From positions 1 through 64,000 of the forward strand of contig JADLGB010000160.1 of the NCBI GenBank assembly GCA_020849535.1: a stretch of 64,000 bases of DNA, given 5' to 3'. The stretch comes from Candidatus Hydrogenedentota bacterium. GTDB taxonomy: Bacteria > Hydrogenedentota > Hydrogenedentia > Hydrogenedentales > SLHB01. The notes beneath the pieces are model-generated. The model did not search any database, had not been told where the DNA came from, and worked only from the letters and a program-made list of their open reading frames with translations. This document shows positions 33,298-42,635 of this stretch, one piece after another (the first letter of the stretch is position 1; each line of letters begins with the position of its first letter). Both the position numbers and the translations under genes were made by a program.

Positions 33298-34116
33298 CTA
33301 TTCCGGCGCATGCCGCGGTCTTGCGTTGCTGCGCACTGCCTGCAACCTGGGTAGCGAGGGGGTCACACGCGCATGGAGTTCGCGCTGGATACTCCGCGCC
33401 ACAGAATCCGCGAGATACTCGCTCCCTTCCGGGGTGAAGTGGACACCGTCTTCCGTTTGGAGCGCCTCCAACCGCGGAAGGGCGCGCCTGTACAGATCGT
33501 CTACCGGCACGCGAAACTCCCTCATCACCGACCTCGCGACACCGTTGTAGATGGGCGTGTTCTTCGATTCCACGCCCAGGTCGCCGGTAATGTCGAAGGC
33601 AATCGGGGTGGTGCTCGCCCACACGAGGTTCGCACCGGTGGCTTTCAGGCGCTCGACCAAGCGTCGCAGATTCTCACGGTACTGCGCGGTCGTGTTCCGT
33701 ATTCTTGTGCCTTCAATGAGGTGGGTATCCCAGATCCCCCAGTTGAAGTGGATAACGTCCCACTTCTCGGCGCCCAACCACGCATCGATGTTCTCCAGTC
33801 CGAAGTCCGTCGATTGTCCGTTGCCGGGAATGCGGCGCACGTCCGCTACCGTTTCGAGCCTTTCGCGCACCGCATCGGTATAACCGATGGAGATGGAATC
33901 GCCGATGATGAGCACTTTTGGGAGTGTGCCATTGACTGCCCCAGGTCCTGAGATTTCGCCGGTGGCATGCCGCGGCTCCGCCGACGCGTGCACGCTGGAT
34001 GCAACTGTCCATGCAAGAGCCATCGCGAGCGTTAGCGCGCGCAAGCCAGCAGGTTGCGCCGGCCATGGGATCCACTGCGCAATCGGCATCACCGAGCGAG
34101 TGACAGCCCTGTGCAC
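33298..34116 (-). CDS. SGNH/GDSL-type hydrolase, exported
   Basis: The 272-residue protein has a hydrophobic N-terminal stretch (ALTLAMALAWTVASSVHASA), likely a signal peptide. The GDSL-like GDSISIGY block I, GNGQSTDFGLENID (block II/III Gly/Asn) and DGVHFTPEGSEYLA with the catalytic Asp/His (block V) follow. SGNH hydrolases remove acyl groups from sugars or lipids. It is 4 bases after the upstream Gfo/Idh gene, so it is cotranscribed with it. The start is a GTG at 34116 without a clear Shine-Dalgarno; ATG 34089 is an alternative. Confidence 0.85.
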   Translation of the reverse strand: MHRAVTRSVMPIAQWIPWPAQPAGLRALTLAMALAWTVASSVHASAEPRHATGEISGPGAVNGTLPKVLIIGDSISIGYTDAVRERLETVADVRRIPGNGQSTDFGLENIDAWLGAEKWDVIHFNWGIWDTHLIEGTRIRNTTAQYRENLRRLVERLKATGANLVWASTTPIAFDITGDLGVESKNTPIYNGVARSVMREFRVPVDDLYRRALPRLEALQTEDGVHFTPEGSEYLADSVARSIQRELHARVTPSLPRLQAVRSNARPRHAPE

Positions 34117-34120
34117 GATG

Positions 34121-35356
34121 CTACGCTTTATTGGCGCCGCTTTTGGGCCACGCGTACTGCGGAATCTTCATCGTTTCTCCATCTTTCAGCGCGGACTGGT
34201 GTGCGACGATGCCGGGTACGGTCATGTTCAGCGCGACAGAGATATCGACCAGCGGCTTCCGCTCCTCGAGGATCGCCGTCACAAACTCATTCATGAGAAA
34301 CCCGTGGGAGCCGCCGTGTCCGCCTGGATCAACGTTCGGCGGCAATGCGGGCCTGCGAATATCGGGCAACTCCACCTTGGGGTCAACGGTGGAGGGGTCG
34401 AACTGGCCATCGAAGGCGGCCTTCTGTCCTCGGATGCGACCGCGCTCGCCCGCCGTGATCTCCGCGGGTGTGTCCCAGCTCACCGCCATGCGCGACATCC
34501 CGCCGTCGTTGGTGCGGAACAGCGCGACCTCGGTCCCAAATGGGTTCTTGTAGGCGTTGTTTTCCGGCTTCAGGAAGTCGATGACGCTCGGCATGCCCTG
34601 ACACGTGACCTCGGTGAAGCTCCCGTCCGTGATACCAATGTGATAGGCGTTTGAATGGGTCGGGTACCATTGCGGCGGGTTTCCGATTCGCCAGCCCTTA
34701 TACGAGTCGATCGGGACCGGCATGTAATGGTAGTACTCGCCCTCGGAGTAGATGATCTTGCCAAAGAGGCCCGCGTTGTAGATCTGCCGCATGGCGTACA
34801 AGTCCTGGTGAAAAGAGGAAGTCTCGAACATCATGTAGGTGCGGTCCGAATTCTTGACCACCTCGAACAGATGCTCGGCTTCTTCGAGCGAACCCCATGC
34901 CGCGGGCACGCAGGTGGCCACGTGTTTGCCGTGGTTGAGGACTTCGATGCAATGCCTGGCGTGGCTTGGCGCATCGGTGGCCACAAACACCGCCTCGATC
35001 GTGTCGTCCTTGACCAATTCTTCGAGCGACTCGTAAGTCTTGCCGCACCGGCATTCCTTAGCCAACGCTGCACAGCGATCGGGAAACAGATCGCTTACCG
35101 CGACGACTTCGACGTTTGGGTGGTCTTGAAAGCCGAAGGCCGAGCCAAACTGACATACGCCATATCCGACGATACCGACCCGGATCATCCGGTCGGAAAC
35201 CGGCGCCCAATCCTTCCGCGCGTTCTCGGGCAAGGCTTCCTGTTCAAAACCCTGAATAAGTTCGCCGTCCTTCTGGGCCGCTCCCGCCGTACCAAGTGCG
35301 GCAAGACCAAGGCCGGCCGCTCCCAGAAATGTCCGTCGCGTCAAATGCATTGGCAT
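34121..35356 (-). CDS. Tat-exported Gfo/Idh/MocA oxidoreductase (first of tandem pair)
   Basis: The protein (411 residues from ATG 35356, AAGGAGAG six bases upstream) starts MPMHLTRRTFLGAAGLGLAA, a twin-arginine signal, and is probably exported with its cofactor. The Rossmann motif VGIVGYGVCQFGSAFGF is followed by VAVSDLFPDRC. The EKP motif of the family is replaced by a CVPAAWGSLEEAE segment. C-terminal part has NDGGMSRMAVSWDTPAEI and SHGFLMNEFVTAILE. It is a paralogue of the next gene (35403-36593), with many long identical segments. Substrates of these exported members are unknown; sugar oxidation is inferred. Confidence 0.9.
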   Translation of the reverse strand: MPMHLTRRTFLGAAGLGLAALGTAGAAQKDGELIQGFEQEALPENARKDWAPVSDRMIRVGIVGYGVCQFGSAFGFQDHPNVEVVAVSDLFPDRCAALAKECRCGKTYESLEELVKDDTIEAVFVATDAPSHARHCIEVLNHGKHVATCVPAAWGSLEEAEHLFEVVKNSDRTYMMFETSSFHQDLYAMRQIYNAGLFGKIIYSEGEYYHYMPVPIDSYKGWRIGNPPQWYPTHSNAYHIGITDGSFTEVTCQGMPSVIDFLKPENNAYKNPFGTEVALFRTNDGGMSRMAVSWDTPAEITAGERGRIRGQKAAFDGQFDPSTVDPKVELPDIRRPALPPNVDPGGHGGSHGFLMNEFVTAILEERKPLVDISVALNMTVPGIVAHQSALKDGETMKIPQYAWPKSGANKA

Positions 35357-35402
35357 GCTTACTCTCCTTACGTCCAAGTGTTTGGAATCGAAATGGCCCT
35401 CG

Positions 35403-36593
35403 TTACGCGCCGAGCGCCATGGCGTATTGCGGTATCTTCATGGTCTCGCCGTCGTTGAGGGCGGATTGATGCGCCACGACGCCCGCAACGGTCATGTTCA
35501 GTGCGACCGCAACGTTCACCAGCGGAGTGCGGTCTTCGAGTATCGACATCACAAACTCGTTCATCAGGTAGCCGTGGGTGCCTTCATCGGCGCCGGGGAC
35601 AACCGGTGCCGGCAAGGGGCCTCGGTTCAGATCCGGCAGTTCCTCCGGCTTCATCAAGCCTTCGTACTTTCCGAAGAACGAGCCCTCCTGCCCGCGAAGC
35701 CTGCCAACGGTAATCCCATCGGGTCCGGGAGTGTCCCAACTGAGCGCCATGCGCGCGATTCCGCCTTCGCTTGTGCGCAGGAGGGCAATCTCCGTGCCGA
35801 ATGGATTCTTGTACACATTGTTCTCCGGCTTCATGTAGTCAATGGCGCTTGGCATGCCCTCGCACGTGACCTCCGTGAAACTCCCGCCCGTAACGCACAC
35901 GTAATAAGCCGTTGCGTGGGATGGATACCATTGGGGCGGGTTGCCGATGCGCCATCCATTGTAGGAGTCAATCGGCGTGGGCATGTAGTGGTAGTACTCG
36001 CCTTCGCAATAGACGACCTTCCCGAACCCTCCCGCGTTGTAGATGTGCCGCATCGCCGTGAGGTCTTCTTGATACGCCGAGGTCTCGAACAGCATGTACT
36101 TCAAGCCGGTTCTCTTGACCGCGTCAAACAATGCGTCCGCCTCTTCGAGAGAACCCCAAACCGCGGGCGTGGACATCGCCACGTGCTTGCCGTGGTTCAG
36201 GGCGTCGATCGCGTGTTTTGCGTGCTGAGGCGCGTCGGTCGCGACGAACACCGCCTCGATTGTGTCGTCCTCGATCAGTTCCTCCAGCGAATCGTACGTC
36301 TTTGCGCAACGGCAGGCCTGTGCCAGCGCGTCGCGCCGATCGGGAAACAGGTCGCTCACGGCCACGATTTCCACATTCGGATGGTCCTGAAACTGGAACT
36401 CCGCCCCGTACCGGCACACACCGTACCCGATGATGCCCACGCGCACCTTGCGATCCGAAATTGGATCCCTCCCGCCCGACGAGTCAATCGGTAATGCAGT
36501 ACCACCTTGCGCTTGGGCGCTTTGAAGTCCCCATGCCGCGGCCCCGGCTCCGGCGACTTCAAGGAAGCTCCTTCTGGTGAGCGTGTTCTTCAT
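35403..36593 (-). CDS. Tat-exported Gfo/Idh/MocA oxidoreductase (second of tandem pair)
   Basis: The 396-residue protein begins MKNTLTRRSFLEVAGAGAAA (twin-arginine signal) and continues like its neighbour: VGIIGYGVCRYGAEFQFQ, VSDLFPDRRDALAQACRCAK, and EGEYYHYMPTPIDSYNGWRI with only few changes. The strong similarity over nearly the full length shows a local duplication. AAGGAG is seven bases before ATG 36593. The two genes lie 46 bases apart in the same operon and could make a heteromeric or substrate-diverged pair. Both lack the lysine of the usual EKP motif, so catalysis may differ from classical members; this is a hand reading. Confidence 0.9.
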   Translation of the reverse strand: MKNTLTRRSFLEVAGAGAAAWGLQSAQAQGGTALPIDSSGGRDPISDRKVRVGIIGYGVCRYGAEFQFQDHPNVEIVAVSDLFPDRRDALAQACRCAKTYDSLEELIEDDTIEAVFVATDAPQHAKHAIDALNHGKHVAMSTPAVWGSLEEADALFDAVKRTGLKYMLFETSAYQEDLTAMRHIYNAGGFGKVVYCEGEYYHYMPTPIDSYNGWRIGNPPQWYPSHATAYYVCVTGGSFTEVTCEGMPSAIDYMKPENNVYKNPFGTEIALLRTSEGGIARMALSWDTPGPDGITVGRLRGQEGSFFGKYEGLMKPEELPDLNRGPLPAPVVPGADEGTHGYLMNEFVMSILEDRTPLVNVAVALNMTVAGVVAHQSALNDGETMKIPQYAMALGA

Positions 36594-36620
36594 GGCGCAA
36601 CTCCTTGACGTCCGCGTGCG

Positions 36621-37670
36621 TTACTTCGCCAACGCGCTCGCCGCTGTCAATGACTTCATATCGTCTTGCACGTCATTCAACAGTCTCATGCCGTTGCCGT
36701 GGAACAACCCGTCAACAAACTCACGTCCCAGGCCGAGTCGCTCCACCGCCTTGCGAGCGGCTCGAAGTTCTTCATAGAGAAACGAAGTGAAGCGGATCTT
36801 CCCGTGGTCGTCGGAGATTGAAAGTTTCCAGGGCTTGGGTGTGACATACGTATACTGATCGTTGATCTCCACAGATTTTCCGGGAGCCAGAGCGAGAGGG
36901 ATATCGGAGCCGAACAGGATTCTCCGCGGGTCGAGTTTGCCGAACGCGTACTCCATCACTTCCCAGTTGTTCACCATCGCCAGGTCGTAGTAGAGGTTCG
37001 GCAAGTCCCGGAGCGCGTCGAGGTTCCCAACGACGTTCTTGTAGAAATAGGCACGACCGATATGGGCCAGCACGATGCGCGCGCGCGGATAAGAGGAACA
37101 GAGATCGACAAGCTGGCGTTGGTTGACCGGGTCTGCCAAGCGCGCCGCACGTGGTATATGGAGCATGATGAGGGCGCCAAACTCGTTCGCGACGTCCATT
37201 GCCCAGTCAGGCAGCATCTCGGGGATTTCAACGGTGTTTTCGTCGGCTTTCCGCGGATACACCGGGTAGGGTTTGAACCCCAACAGGCGTCCGCCCTCGA
37301 GGTCGCGGCGGACGGATTCCGCATCGTCCCGCAGTGGATCTAGCAGCCGAAGGCCGAAGAACTTCTTGTTGTCGACACCTTCCGCGATATACTCGTTGTT
37401 TCGCCGGTGGTCACCCTCGACCACCGGAAGACCAAAGCAGACTGCTGAGTTTTCGCGGCCCGGAAAGCACTCATCCAAGTCCCTGGCCAGTTCCTCAAAT
37501 GGGTAGCTCGTGATGGCGGGCCCACCGGAATGGAAGGGTTGGTCTTTGGGCAATACCCCTTCGTTGAAGACATGCACATGAAAGTCCAGGATCTTCTCCG
37601 GCAGGAAGCCGTCCAGTTCTTCATAGAATATCTTCTTGTTGCGATCGTGCTTGGTGGTTTCACGCCACAT
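36621..37670 (-). CDS. amidohydrolase 2-family protein
   Basis: From ATG 37670 (GAGGAGAG four bases upstream) the protein has 349 residues. It has the DFHVHVFNEG metal motif (HxH) near the N-terminus, LIMLHIPRAA, IVLAHIGRAYF (His ligand) and ILFGSDIPLAL with the late Asp of amidohydrolase-2 TIM barrels. These enzymes hydrolyse or decarboxylate small acids and lactones with a metal. The open frame extends upstream to 37736 into the stop of the preceding gene. It lies between a Gfo/Idh gene and an imidazolonepropionase-like gene, in a catabolic operon. Confidence 0.88.
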   Translation of the reverse strand: MWRETTKHDRNKKIFYEELDGFLPEKILDFHVHVFNEGVLPKDQPFHSGGPAITSYPFEELARDLDECFPGRENSAVCFGLPVVEGDHRRNNEYIAEGVDNKKFFGLRLLDPLRDDAESVRRDLEGGRLLGFKPYPVYPRKADENTVEIPEMLPDWAMDVANEFGALIMLHIPRAARLADPVNQRQLVDLCSSYPRARIVLAHIGRAYFYKNVVGNLDALRDLPNLYYDLAMVNNWEVMEYAFGKLDPRRILFGSDIPLALAPGKSVEINDQYTYVTPKPWKLSISDDHGKIRFTSFLYEELRAARKAVERLGLGREFVDGLFHGNGMRLLNDVQDDMKSLTAASALAK

Positions 37671-37732
37671 CCCGCTCTCCTCATCTGTCAAGTGCGCCTC
37701 GCCTACTGCATGCATCGCATCTCGGGCGCGGT

Positions 37733-39193
37733 TCATTCCGTGGGCACGAGTTTGAAAAGCTCCTGGGGATCAGACACGATGCCGCCGCGGATCACTTGCT
37801 CAATTTGCCTGACGTTTCGGATATCGGCCAGCGGGTCCGCGGAGAGGACAACGAGATCCGCAAGTTTTCCGGGCGTGATGCTGCCCAACTGCGTTTCCTG
37901 CTTCAGTATACCCGCGTTGTTGATTGTTGCTGCCTGCAATGCGGCGGCGGGAGTCAGGCCAGACTCAACCAGCCGCTCCAGTTCATCCAGCAAGGAAAAC
38001 CCGGGAATGACATACGGTTCCGGTGTGTCAGTACCGGCGAGAATCGTTATACCGGCACGGTACAGTATGCCGGTCAACTCCTGGTATTTGTCGAATTCGC
38101 GTTTGCGAAGATCGAAGGTCTCCGGTTTCAAATCCTGGCCGGCCCGGTGGGCTTCCCATCGCCGCTGGAGGCGGGCCGGGACATGCGCAAGGTCCGGGTT
38201 TTTCCACACCGCCTCGAGGTCGGTCAGCAACAGAGAGTTGCGGAAAATTGTCAAGGTCGGGTCGACCCGGACGTGGTGCTGGGCGATGCTGTTGATAAGG
38301 TCCTGTGCCTTGGGCGTCGTCAGGTCCATCGAGGACCGGTATCCTTCGGGCCGCGGGCCGTCGGGAATGATGTAGTCAAATACGGACCAAATGTGCTCGA
38401 GACAGTCGATTCCATCGGCGACGGCGTCCTGCGCGGAGTACAAGCCAAGGTGGGCGGTGACGATGAGACCGTGATTGTGGCCTTCCTCGATGATCCGCTT
38501 GCCGACGGGACGCTCGGTCCCGACGTAGAGCTTCAGCGTGGTGACGCCCCACGCCGCCATGTCCGCGACGAAGTCCGGTACCTTTTCCGGGTCCGGCACG
38601 GCCCAGCCGATATCTTGGTGAAAGGGCTGCGAGCCATCGATCAACGGGCTGCACATGAAGACTCGCGGGCATGACCCGGAGTTCGCCTCGGCGTAGCGGG
38701 CAAGGAGTTTCTGCGTCATAATGGTGTCACCGACATCCCGCAATGAGGTAACGCCCGCCGCGAGAAACAGGGGAAAGACTTCGTCGCCCGTCATGTGCGC
38801 GAGGTTCAACTGATGGGTGATGTGGACATGCCCATCGATCAGGCCGGGGATGATGTACTTGCCGCGGACATCCATGACCTGCGATCCGGCAGGGGGGTCG
38901 AATGCTGTCGAATTTGGGATCACGCGCTCGATTCGGTCGCCGGAAATAACTATGGTCTGGTCAGGCACCATGGTGCCTGTATGCGCATCAAAGACCGTCC
39001 CGCCGCGCAGCACAATGGTGTCAGAAGACACCTTTGCTTCACCCCATGCCGGGCAAACAAGGAGTGCCAACGCGAGCGATACGCTCAGCAGTGCGGCCAA
39101 GGGGGACGCGGCAATGCGGGATCTGTCTTTCCCGGTCGCGACCGCGGCGGCACCGGATTCTGTCGTGAAGGTCTCTATTGTTCTATATGGCAT
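37733..39193 (-). CDS. exported amidohydrolase (imidazolonepropionase-like)
   Basis: The 486-residue protein from ATG 39193 has an N-terminal hydrophobic stretch (LAALLSVSLALALLVCPAWG), probably a signal peptide. The amidohydrolase-1 features VMDVRGKYIIPGLIDGHVHITH, LIVTAHLGLYSAQDAVADG, ITILAGTDTPEPYVIPGF and GSITPGKLADLVVLSADPLAD follow. The HxH, Lys/His and Asp metal ligands are in place. The family cleaves C-N bonds in cyclic amides and dipeptides. An AGGGTAG lies before ATG. It follows a small lipoprotein gene by about 75 bases. Confidence 0.88.
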   Translation of the reverse strand: MPYRTIETFTTESGAAAVATGKDRSRIAASPLAALLSVSLALALLVCPAWGEAKVSSDTIVLRGGTVFDAHTGTMVPDQTIVISGDRIERVIPNSTAFDPPAGSQVMDVRGKYIIPGLIDGHVHITHQLNLAHMTGDEVFPLFLAAGVTSLRDVGDTIMTQKLLARYAEANSGSCPRVFMCSPLIDGSQPFHQDIGWAVPDPEKVPDFVADMAAWGVTTLKLYVGTERPVGKRIIEEGHNHGLIVTAHLGLYSAQDAVADGIDCLEHIWSVFDYIIPDGPRPEGYRSSMDLTTPKAQDLINSIAQHHVRVDPTLTIFRNSLLLTDLEAVWKNPDLAHVPARLQRRWEAHRAGQDLKPETFDLRKREFDKYQELTGILYRAGITILAGTDTPEPYVIPGFSLLDELERLVESGLTPAAALQAATINNAGILKQETQLGSITPGKLADLVVLSADPLADIRNVRQIEQVIRGGIVSDPQELFKLVPTE

Positions 39194-39268
39194 TTCTACC
39201 CTATCCTGATGCTGAGTCTGCAACTGCGTAGTGTGGAGCGCGCAAGACTTCGTGCGGAAGAATCACCG

Positions 39269-39577
39269 TCAGGGCGATTCAGTATCCGGTGTTTGCGCGG
39301 CATCCGGCGCGGTCTGGTTCATTTGTTCTGCCTCAAGGCGCTGCTGCGCGATGTCCGCGGGGGTGACAGCAACTTGAGGGTTCACACCCGCCCTGCGAAA
39401 TGCCTCCGCTTGGGCGTTTCTCACGCGCTCGAGCTGAGCTTTCTGCTCATCACTGAGTGACTCTTCCTTCACGACGGGAAGCTGCACTTCGTGCGAGCCA
39501 CACCCCGCCGCCGCAAGCAGTACACCGCACGCGGCAAATCTGATGACTCCTCGCTTGCCCCAAGTCATTCCCTTCAT
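39269..39577 (-). CDS. small lipoprotein
   Basis: The 102-residue protein has an N-terminal signal ending in the lipobox LLAAAGCGS; the Cys should be lipidated. The rest is a charged, alanine- and glutamine-rich chain with no recognised domain. AGGGAG lies six bases before ATG 39577. It is between the pseudopilin and an amidohydrolase gene on the same strand. Probably an outer- or inner-membrane lipoprotein of unknown role. Confidence 0.8.
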   Translation of the reverse strand: MKGMTWGKRGVIRFAACGVLLAAAGCGSHEVQLPVVKEESLSDEQKAQLERVRNAQAEAFRRAGVNPQVAVTPADIAQQRLEAEQMNQTAPDAAQTPDTESP

Positions 39578-39696
39578 AGTCATCTCCCTTCAAGTGGTAG
39601 CAGAATCGCATCTGTGGTCTCCGGCGAGGGGGGTGAGAACCCCCCTCCGCCGGATTGTGCATATGCCAGTGAGTTTGTCACTTGCTCGAGAGACGC

Positions 39697-40767
39697 TCAG
39701 CCGGAGCCGCCGTACCCAGCGACAAAGGCCGTCCACACGTTCGGGTATGGCGGATAGGCGCCTCCCGCGAGGGACGCGGCCGGCAGGTCCGTTGTCAGCA
39801 TGGGAGCTTTTTCGTTCAGCTTGACGTACTCGACGTGGCCATCCATGTACAGGACATTCGAGCCGCCCGGAATATGGTTGAAGCGCAGCGTTCCGCCGCC
39901 CGTTGTCGAAATGACATCCATTCCGCTCGCGTAGGCATCCCACATCACGAAGATGGTACTTTGGGCTTGCGCACTGCCAGCGGGATTGTTGATGTCGGTG
40001 ATGAAGAAGCGCTCCGTTCCTTCCTTCAGATGAGAGTACTTTCCGGTCAACGGCGTAACCCCATCATCATCGATTTGGATTGCCCCGCCGTACGTGTAGC
40101 CACCCTGGTCCATGCCGTCCACAGCGACCGGCTTTCCGGCGCAGCGGACTTGGTAGATATACGGGCACGAGGAATCCACGCTGGCCGAACCGGGGTTGTA
40201 GAACGTGTAGGTTATCGGGGCGTCACAACCACAACCGGGAACCCCGAGGTCGGAGTAGAACATCCCGAACTGGGCGTCAATAATTGCGCTCTGGCTACGG
40301 AGAGCAAATTGGTTGTAGAGGTATGAGATCGGATTGCTGAGTTTCTGGTTGAGGCAGGCCTTCTTTTCGTCAGGCGTGCCTCCATTCGAGTTGCGAATGC
40401 GGTCGATCTGTGCGACGAAATCCGATTCGAGGCCATACGAACTGGCGACGTTGTCGCCGCTGGCATCGGACGGACACCGCGACAGCGCGGGATCGGTCCA
40501 GTACTCCGGATAGAGCTGTTCGGCGTTGATCCCCATCCAATAGTGACCAGCATACGTTGCCAAGTCCAAGCCGTCCGGGAAGCGATCCTTGTTCTCGCCC
40601 GAGAACATTTTCAGGATCAGTCCCCACTGCTTGAGATTGTTCTGGCACGATGCCCGGCGCGCCGCCTCGCGCGCACGCGCTAAAGCTGGAAGAAGAATCG
40701 CGGCGAGTATCCCAATGATCGCGATTACGACTAAGAGCTCAATTAGGGTGAATCCTCTTCTTCGCAT
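39697..40767 (-). CDS. DUF1559-type type IV pseudopilin-like protein
   Basis: The 356-residue protein begins [20 protein letters not shown], a type III prepilin leader cleaved between Gly5 and Phe6, with the hydrophobic helix and Glu5 of the mature protein. It ends with [20 protein letters not shown], the H-x9-DG signature of DUF1559 proteins, which are many in planctomycetes and related phyla. They are thought to be secreted or pseudopilin-like with carbohydrate-linked roles. CAGGAGA precedes ATG 40767. A sigma-70-like promoter lies 265 bases upstream (41032-41060). Only copy in this window. Confidence 0.9.
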   Translation of the reverse strand: MRRRGFTLIELLVVIAIIGILAAILLPALARAREAARRASCQNNLKQWGLILKMFSGENKDRFPDGLDLATYAGHYWMGINAEQLYPEYWTDPALSRCPSDASGDNVASSYGLESDFVAQIDRIRNSNGGTPDEKKACLNQKLSNPISYLYNQFALRSQSAIIDAQFGMFYSDLGVPGCGCDAPITYTFYNPGSASVDSSCPYIYQVRCAGKPVAVDGMDQGGYTYGGAIQIDDDGVTPLTGKYSHLKEGTERFFITDINNPAGSAQAQSTIFVMWDAYASGMDVISTTGGGTLRFNHIPGGSNVLYMDGHVEYVKLNEKAPMLTTDLPAASLAGGAYPPYPNVWTAFVAGYGGSG

Positions 40768-41031
40768 TGCGAGTTCTCCTGAGGTTGACTTCGGTTCCGA
40801 CATACCGAAAGACGATGAATCGTAATGACCACTTGTTTACATGTTGCTTGCCGCTCCGGTCCGAGGTCGACTTGCGGGACCGGCACCCAGCGGCTCTTCT
40901 CACAGCCCAATGCGGCCACATCAGTGTACCCCGCAGGCTAGCGTCCCCCTCCTTTCTCCGGCGATGGCGCGCAGGCCACCGGAATGTTTGATTAGAAATC
41001 TTCGACTGTTTGAATAGCACTTACTGGCACC

Positions 41032-41060
41032 GTTATAACAGGTCGCCGCTGATTTGTCAA
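41032..41060 (-). promoter_or_regulatory. sigma-70-type promoter of the pseudopilin gene
   Basis: On the minus strand TTGACA and TATAAC are 17 bases apart, within an AT-rich stretch. The start point would give a leader of about 260 bases before ATG 40767. The gap 40768-41329 has no gene; it also holds the divergent GntR promoter. Confidence 0.6.
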
Positions 41061-41198
41061 CACCATTGCAACAATAGTTTGAAACCTCTGAACAAATAAT
41101 ATAGCCAATGATTGGTTTATTTTCAAGAGTTTTGTGTGCTTTCCGCCCGACCGAGCGGTCAAGGAGCCGAATCGCTGGTTTGTGATTCAATCAATTAC

Positions 41199-41227
41199 TT
41201 GACTGAGCACAAACATATTGATACAAT
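41199..41227 (+). promoter_or_regulatory. sigma-70-type promoter of the GntR-family regulator gene
   Basis: TTGACT and TACAAT are exactly 17 bases apart. The predicted start near 41234 leaves a leader of about 95 bases to the GTG start at 41330. Confidence 0.65.
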
Positions 41228-41329
41228 TGTTCACAGGCGATAGGCGACGGGGAAAAGCTTCTCAGGCGCCTTGATACGCGATAGATAGTGGCCGGGTGCG
41301 CAGCATCCATAATGTAGTTAGGGAGCGCC

Positions 41330-42529
41330 GTGAAACAGAGTGCCGTTTCAAGAGACCCTAATGTCAGCAACGTGCCATTGGCCCGAATGACCGGCGAAGT
41401 GGACAGCGATGTGTGGGTACGCTCGTTTGGGGGATGTGCCTCCCGCGAAGCGATGATCACCGCCATGCGAGAGCTGCTCGATTCGGGCGCACTTCAAGTG
41501 GGCTATCGTCTGCCGTCAATTCGCACGTTACAGGAAATCACGGGGCTGCGGCAGCATGAGGTATACCGCGCGCTTGAGACCTTGGCTACGGAAGGACTCA
41601 TAGAGCAACGGCGCGGCTCGGGGACGTTCGTTCGCGGCTCGAGCCGACGTGAGCGGGGAGACGAAGACACCCAGGGCGCGTTGCGCATCGCGGTGATTCC
41701 CCCATCGTGGGATCCGGGCGTTTCGCACCATGCGGTGGCGGTGTTCCTGGCGGGAATCACCGGCCACGCGGATGTGCGGCACTCCGTGCAATTGGTCCCC
41801 GCGCGCATTCCGGAGCAGATGCCCATGTCGTTCGCCGAACACATTCGGTCGCTGCACATCGATGGGACGATTTGGATCAAGCCTCCGGTCGCGCCGCCGC
41901 CGGCCTTGGTTGGCCTGTTGACAGCTGGAATTCCCGTGGTGGCGGTGGGGCGGACTTACGCACACCTGCCCGTAATCTCCGCGGACTACGATCACGAGGC
42001 GACCGGCAATGAGATTGCGGAGTTCCTGGTTCGCAAAGGCCGCAAGAAGCTCCTGTGCATGGCGGGAGTGAAAAACGATCAACTCATGATCAACCAACTC
42101 ACGGCGCTCCGGGAAGCGATGGAACGGCACGGGCTGGATCTTCCGGAGAACCAGATCGTGACGGTCCGCATTGCGAGCGCGGCAAGCGTCTATGCCATGG
42201 ATCTCCGCGACACTGTCGCACAGTTTTTCCGCCAGCACAGCGACTTCGATGCGGTCTTTTCCATCTATCCCGATCAGTTCGACGTGTTGACATCGATCCA
42301 CGAGTCGGGGTTTCGCCGTTGTCCTGAGGATTTCATTCACATTCACCAAGGCTCGTGTAATGTTTGGCCGGGGCAGAAATGGCCCCCGTTCCCAACCGCC
42401 GTCTTAAGCGCGCCCAGCGAGGCGGTGGGCCGTCAGGCGGTCAAAGAGTTGGAGCGCGTGCTCGGTGTGTGCGAGCACCCCGAACCCGAGAACCTTGGCA
42501 TGCGGATCGAGGTCGATCCGTACGCGTGA
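41330..42529 (+). CDS. GntR-type winged-helix regulator with LacI-like sugar-binding domain
   Basis: The 399-residue protein has an N-terminal GntR winged helix (LDSGALQVGYRLPSIRTLQE, HEVYRALETLATEGLIEQRR, GSGTFVRG) and then a periplasmic-binding-protein-like domain of the LacI/GalR effector type (HIDGTIWIKPP, GIPVVAVGRTYAHLPVISAD, AIFSIYPDQFD-like FDAVFSIYPDQFDV). Start is GTG with GGGAG four bases upstream. It likely represses a sugar-inducible set, perhaps the aldo/keto reductase gene that follows by 106 bases. Effector not known. Confidence 0.88.
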   Translation: MKQSAVSRDPNVSNVPLARMTGEVDSDVWVRSFGGCASREAMITAMRELLDSGALQVGYRLPSIRTLQEITGLRQHEVYRALETLATEGLIEQRRGSGTFVRGSSRRERGDEDTQGALRIAVIPPSWDPGVSHHAVAVFLAGITGHADVRHSVQLVPARIPEQMPMSFAEHIRSLHIDGTIWIKPPVAPPPALVGLLTAGIPVVAVGRTYAHLPVISADYDHEATGNEIAEFLVRKGRKKLLCMAGVKNDQLMINQLTALREAMERHGLDLPENQIVTVRIASAASVYAMDLRDTVAQFFRQHSDFDAVFSIYPDQFDVLTSIHESGFRRCPEDFIHIHQGSCNVWPGQKWPPFPTAVLSAPSEAVGRQAVKELERVLGVCEHPEPENLGMRIEVDPYA

Positions 42530-42635
42530 TTCCAGCACCTTGCGGCCACGGGCACGGCGGTGAAGACCGTTTCCCGTCACGCTTCGGTCGCACCTTGTCG
42601 AAACAGCGAACTCAACGACGAAAGGATAATCGCAC

